From an uncultured Actinomycetes bacterium (lineage in GTDB: Bacteria; Actinomycetota; Acidimicrobiia; Acidimicrobiales; Acidimicrobilacustridaceae): a stretch of 63,851 bases of DNA. The notes under the pieces are model-generated. The model had not been told where the DNA came from, made no database searches, and saw only the letters and a program-made list of their open reading frames with translations. Location: positions 1 to 63,851 of the forward strand of contig CALBSE010000032.1 of NCBI GenBank assembly GCA_937927725.1. Reading direction: 5' to 3'. The first letter of the stretch is position 1. Each line of letters begins with the position of its first letter. A program made the translations under genes and the position numbers. Below, in pieces: positions 60,395-63,851 of this stretch.

Positions 60395-62719
60395 CTACGG
60401 GGTGGAAATCGGCCGGATCTTGCCGGAGTTGAGTTCGTTGACGACCTGGAGGGCATCGCCGATTTCAACGAAGTTCACCCCGACGATCGTGGGGAATTTG
60501 CCCCGTTGCGTCATGCAGTCCTGCACTCTGGGCTTGAGCACGTCATAGGCGTTGACGACTTTGGCCTCGCCGATCGTGGGGGCCGCGCCGGCAGGAGTAA
60601 TCCAGTGGTTGATCTGAAAAAGGGGCGAACTGGGCGTCCCTCGGTTCGGGGCGCAACTCGAAATGCCGGCCCAGTCCTTCGTCCATTGTTCCGTGCCGTC
60701 AGGACCAGAGACCGTTGCCGGGACTGGACCGGTCACCGTCGCTGTTCCTGTGTACTTCGATGAGCCTGGTGCATAGAGCTCAGCGTCCTTGCGGAACGTA
60801 AAGGGTGTGTCTTGGAAGACCCCATACCCCTGGATGTTCCACGCAGGTGGAGCGCCACTGAATTCCGAGATCATCACGAGGTTCTTCTTCGCATCGATCA
60901 TCTGGCCGAGGGTTGGCATTGGCGCATTGGGGTCGTAGTCCCAGACCCTGTCGAAGACCTTCGCCTCGCGGAGTGCCTTCTCGGTGTCGGCCTTCGAGAC
61001 GTAATCGCCGATGAACCAGAGGATGACATTGTCGGGATTGTTGTCTAGGAACTGACGCGTGTACCCCAACGCGGTTGTGAACTTTGTGGCGCCGTACTCG
61101 CAGTACACGTGGCAGAGATAAACGTCTCGGAGATTTGGATCAACTTTGATGTTGGCCTGAAGCTCTTTGGCTTTTGCTTGCTGTTCGTTTGAGTATTGAT
61201 CGTCTTTATCAATTGGGTTGACGGTGAGTTCAGCAACGCTGTCGGTAACGACCGTGTTGGCGCCAGTGACATTGATTGTGGTCGGAATGCCATAGTGCGT
61301 CTTCACGAGAAGCGCGCGAACGCCGAAGTCGAGCTGGGCGGGAATGCTCTTGGTTTGTTCGTAGAACAACCACCCCGGATCGGCTGCAGTCGACATCGCG
61401 TTGTGGCTGCCGAGGAACGCCACCTCGTTGAGGGGCTTGTCGCAAAGTTCCGCGGAACCGTTGCACTTGCGTTGCTCATTTGCTGTGGTCTTCGACCGAG
61501 CTCCCGAAGTCGTGAACCACGCCCCGAAGCCGATGACGACGATGAGCACGAGAGTGGCGAGCGCGATGCGAGTCGTCGGGCTGTTGAGTCGAACACTCTT
61601 GAGATCGGCAGCGATTGCGCTGCGGGTCGTGACTGGAGAGCGACGTCCGACAATGGAAAGCAACTGAGATGCACCGACGTAGGCCAGCACGGCGCCAACG
61701 ACGATGACGGTAAGGGGAATGATCGTTTCGCGCTCAATGACAACAACGAGTCCGATCACCATGAGGAGCGCCGCATGAACGATTTGTCCACTCTGTGACG
61801 TTGGCTTGTGTTGGTTCATCGCGGCGCGGACGCGATCGATCACTGATTGAACGGTGACAACTTCACCGTGAGGCGTTGTTGCGGTTGCGAATGCACACAA
61901 CACCACACCAATTCCAACAATCCAGATCGAATACAGCCGGTAATCGCTGACGAAATATTGCGTCGCCGAAACCAACGCTCGTTCAGTATCGGGATCATTG
62001 GCGTACGAGCCGGCAATGATCGGGACGACAGTTGCCACGACGAACATGACGATTCCGCTAAACGCCGCAGAAATTCCTAGAGCGAACGTGGACCAGCGTC
62101 TATCGGTGTCGAGTGCGATTGTTCCGAACGCAACGAGCCCGGCGGCAATCAGAAGACCGACACCGGCAAGTGTCAGCGTTTCGGCGATTCGCCAAAGTCC
62201 AAGCCCACGGGTGTGGTCGCCGATCTTGACAAGAAGTTCATTCGTGCCGGAGGGGATTGCATTCGCGAGATCGGGATTTGTTGCTTGGAGACTTCCCGAC
62301 AACACATTGAGACTTTCGCTCAGGTTAATGACTTCGGTGTTACCGCTCTGAGTGAAGAGGTAATCGTGGCCGGTATCAAGAGCTCTGCGGAAGATTGCTC
62401 GAAACGCTGGAGTCTGCAGGATCGGATCAAGCGCAGAACGGATGATCGTTCGAAACGATGCGATGTTCGAAGGACCGGTATTGACGATGGCGTTTGTGAT
62501 TTCGTCAGCAAGTTTTGCTCGGACGGCTTGAGAGTCAAGGACTTTTTCGGCTCGTTGGGCGAATCGGGCCGAATCAAACACCGTCATTCGGGTCCAAATC
62601 GATGTCACCCCGAGGGTGAACGTAAGAAAAAAGAGGACGGCGCAAGCAAGCGAACCCAAATGGCGGGCCGTTCGGTTTCGCGATCGTGTGCCTGATTGTT
62701 CGCCTGTTGCAGCGGTCAT
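60395..62719 (-). CDS. Membrane protein fused to a PI-PLC-like phosphodiesterase domain
   Basis: 774 aa from ATG 62719 (an ATG at 62758 is in frame). N-terminal half: a membrane helix (about 23-45), an external region of about 130 residues (SIWTRMTVFDSARFAQR; a pattern seen in other actinobacterial membrane proteins), and several membrane helices to about 420. C-terminal half: FLGSHNAMSTAADPGW (first His), ALLVKTHYGIPT, VYLCHVYCEYGATKF (second His), DNNPDNVILWFIGDY and YDPNAPMPTLGQMI, as in PI-PLC X-like domains, here probably outside the cell. Substrate unknown. Confidence 0.8.
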   Translation of the reverse strand: MTAATGEQSGTRSRNRTARHLGSLACAVLFFLTFTLGVTSIWTRMTVFDSARFAQRAEKVLDSQAVRAKLADEITNAIVNTGPSNIASFRTIIRSALDPILQTPAFRAIFRRALDTGHDYLFTQSGNTEVINLSESLNVLSGSLQATNPDLANAIPSGTNELLVKIGDHTRGLGLWRIAETLTLAGVGLLIAAGLVAFGTIALDTDRRWSTFALGISAAFSGIVMFVVATVVPIIAGSYANDPDTERALVSATQYFVSDYRLYSIWIVGIGVVLCAFATATTPHGEVVTVQSVIDRVRAAMNQHKPTSQSGQIVHAALLMVIGLVVVIERETIIPLTVIVVGAVLAYVGASQLLSIVGRRSPVTTRSAIAADLKSVRLNSPTTRIALATLVLIVVIGFGAWFTTSGARSKTTANEQRKCNGSAELCDKPLNEVAFLGSHNAMSTAADPGWLFYEQTKSIPAQLDFGVRALLVKTHYGIPTTINVTGANTVVTDSVAELTVNPIDKDDQYSNEQQAKAKELQANIKVDPNLRDVYLCHVYCEYGATKFTTALGYTRQFLDNNPDNVILWFIGDYVSKADTEKALREAKVFDRVWDYDPNAPMPTLGQMIDAKKNLVMISEFSGAPPAWNIQGYGVFQDTPFTFRKDAELYAPGSSKYTGTATVTGPVPATVSGPDGTEQWTKDWAGISSCAPNRGTPSSPLFQINHWITPAGAAPTIGEAKVVNAYDVLKPRVQDCMTQRGKFPTIVGVNFVEIGDALQVVNELNSGKIRPISTP

Positions 62720-62860
62720 TCTTCGAACCTTCGCCCTCGGACCGAGAAACTTTGCCACACCGATGATTGATCCCCGTCGGTTCCGGGGCGTCGTCAGCGC
62801 GCCTGGGCGAGGTTTGGCAGGATGGTGGCCTCACTACTTCGTGGGATCGAAAGGACTCTG

Positions 62861-63851
62861 ATGCAGCTCGGCATGGTCGGTCTAGGGCGAATGGGTGCAA
62901 ATCTCGTTCGTCGTCTCGTTCGTGATGGCCACACCTGCGTGGTTTTCGACGTTGATGCGGCTGCGGTTTCTTCGCTGGCTGCCGAGAGCGATGCCATTGT
63001 TGGTGCAAGCGATCTCGCCGATTTCGTCTCGAAACTCGATGTCCCCCGAGCAGCCTGGGTGATGGTTCCCGCCGCGTACGCCGGCGGCACCGTGAAGGAC
63101 TTGGCGGAACTCATGGAGTCGGGTGACATCGTCATCGACGGCGGCAACACCTATTACCGAGACGACGTCGATCGCGCCGAGGCCCTTGCACCAAAGGGCG
63201 TGCACTATGTCGATGTCGGAACGAGCGGCGGGGTCTTCGGTCTTGATCGCGGTTTCTGTCTGATGATCGGTGGCGAAGACGAGATCGTCACCCATCTCGA
63301 ACCAATCTTCCGCACGATTGCTCCGGGAGTTGGCGATGCAGAACGCACGCCAGGTCGTGCGGGCGACTTCACTCCCGAAGAGCAAGGTTGGTTGCACTGC
63401 GGGCCTGCCGGTGCAGGTCATTTCGTGAAGATGGTGCATAACGGCATCGAATATGGGCTCATGGCCGCCTACGCCGAAGGTCTGAACATCCTCAAACATG
63501 CCAACGCGGGCAAAGTTGCGCGTGAGAACGACGCGGAAACAACACCGCTGCGCGAGCCGAAGTATTACCAGTACGACATCGACATCGAATCGGTCGCCGA
63601 GGTGTGGCGACGCGGAAGTGTTGTCGCATCTTGGTTGCTTGATCTCACTGCAGCAGCACTTGTTGAGGATCCGCAACTCGACACGTTTGCAGGGCGCGTG
63701 AGCGATTCCGGCGAGGGACGTTGGACGAGTCTTGCCGCAATCGACATCGGTGCACCCGCGCCGATCTTGACCACATCGCTCTACGAGCGATTCACGTCGC
63801 GCGGCGAAGCCGACTATGCCGACAAGTTGTTGTCGGCGATGCGCAAGCAGT
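62861..63851 (+). CDS. gnd: 6-phosphogluconate dehydrogenase, decarboxylating (3' end beyond window)
   Basis: 330 codons visible, cut by the window edge but nearly complete for the short (about 300-340 aa) type. N-terminal MQLGMVGLGRMGANLVRRLV (NAD(P) loop), IVIDGGNTYYRDD, VDVGTSGGVFGLDRGFCLMIGG (in part), and the catalytic Lys in GAGHFVKMVHNGIEYGLMAAYAE. Converts 6-phosphogluconate to ribulose-5-phosphate with CO2 release. AAAGGA lies before the ATG. Divergent from the PLC-like gene. Confidence 0.94.
   Translation, partial: MQLGMVGLGRMGANLVRRLVRDGHTCVVFDVDAAAVSSLAAESDAIVGASDLADFVSKLDVPRAAWVMVPAAYAGGTVKDLAELMESGDIVIDGGNTYYRDDVDRAEALAPKGVHYVDVGTSGGVFGLDRGFCLMIGGEDEIVTHLEPIFRTIAPGVGDAERTPGRAGDFTPEEQGWLHCGPAGAGHFVKMVHNGIEYGLMAAYAEGLNILKHANAGKVARENDAETTPLREPKYYQYDIDIESVAEVWRRGSVVASWLLDLTAAALVEDPQLDTFAGRVSDSGEGRWTSLAAIDIGAPAPILTTSLYERFTSRGEADYADKLLSAMRKQ

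Overview
The window looks like chromosomal DNA of a high-GC actinobacterium, most likely from the Acidimicrobiia (Ilumatobacter/Microthrix-like). Reasons: a WhiB regulator; an F420-type oxidoreductase; the actinobacterial families DUF3107, DUF3090, SCO1664 and MSMEG_4193; many acyl-CoA dehydrogenases; and the block argS-lysA-hom-thrC-x-rho-rpmE-prfA-prmC followed by wecA-atp genes, in the order known from Mycobacterium. The class assignment is inference. I see no phage, IS, CRISPR or integrase genes, and no gene-free stretch above 300 bases.

Layout. 1-1.6 kb: end of a cytochrome c maturation operon (ccmG-ccmH-ccmI). 1.6-5.3 kb: Fe-S cluster assembly, with a SufR-like repressor and cysteine desulfurase divergent from an Mrp/ApbC ATPase; a SixA-like phosphatase lies downstream. 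5.3-7.5 kb: DUF3107, a PdtaS-like histidine kinase and WhiB. 7.7-11.2 kb: lipid phosphodiesterase, lipid kinase and electron transfer flavoprotein (etfBA). 11.3-13.7 kb: DUF2231 protein and the MSMEG_4193-DUF3090-SCO1664 trio. 13.8-20.2 kb: lipoprotein, F420-type oxidoreductase, acyl-CoA dehydrogenase, LCP cell-wall ligase, acyl-CoA synthetase. 20.2-22.1 kb: K+ channel, tRNA-Arg(CCG), two membrane proteins. 22.1-36.3 kb: murA, then argS-lysA-tauE-hom-thrC-apgM-like-rho-rpmE-hypothetical-prfA-prmC. 36.3-41.5 kb: transporter, menB, cNMP-binding protein, thiolase-like protein, glyA. 41.5-50.9 kb: wecA-like gene and a complete ATP synthase operon. 51-52.5 kb: GAP-family membrane protein and polyphosphate kinase 2. 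53-60.3 kb: amidohydrolase, a paired acyl-CoA dehydrogenase system, a degenerate ThDP-enzyme-like protein, a secreted protein and an aldehyde dehydrogenase. 60.4 kb-end: a membrane/phospholipase C-like fusion and 6-phosphogluconate dehydrogenase (cut by the window edge).

The points most worth following: (1) the thrB position of the threonine cluster is held by an alkaline-phosphatase-superfamily (ApgM-like) protein, a candidate alternative homoserine kinase; (2) about nine genes have a TA(C/G)NNT hexamer 6-9 nt before the start codon, pointing to widespread leaderless transcription; (3) a perfect 12-bp-arm palindrome controls a catabolic locus; (4) the ATP synthase gamma subunit carries a His-rich C-terminal tail, and a large hairpin separates atpE from atpF; (5) a pore-like membrane protein with an altered filter sits near a genuine K+ channel; (6) a membrane module is fused to a PI-PLC-like domain. 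Functions are read from sequence motifs by eye; no database search was run.
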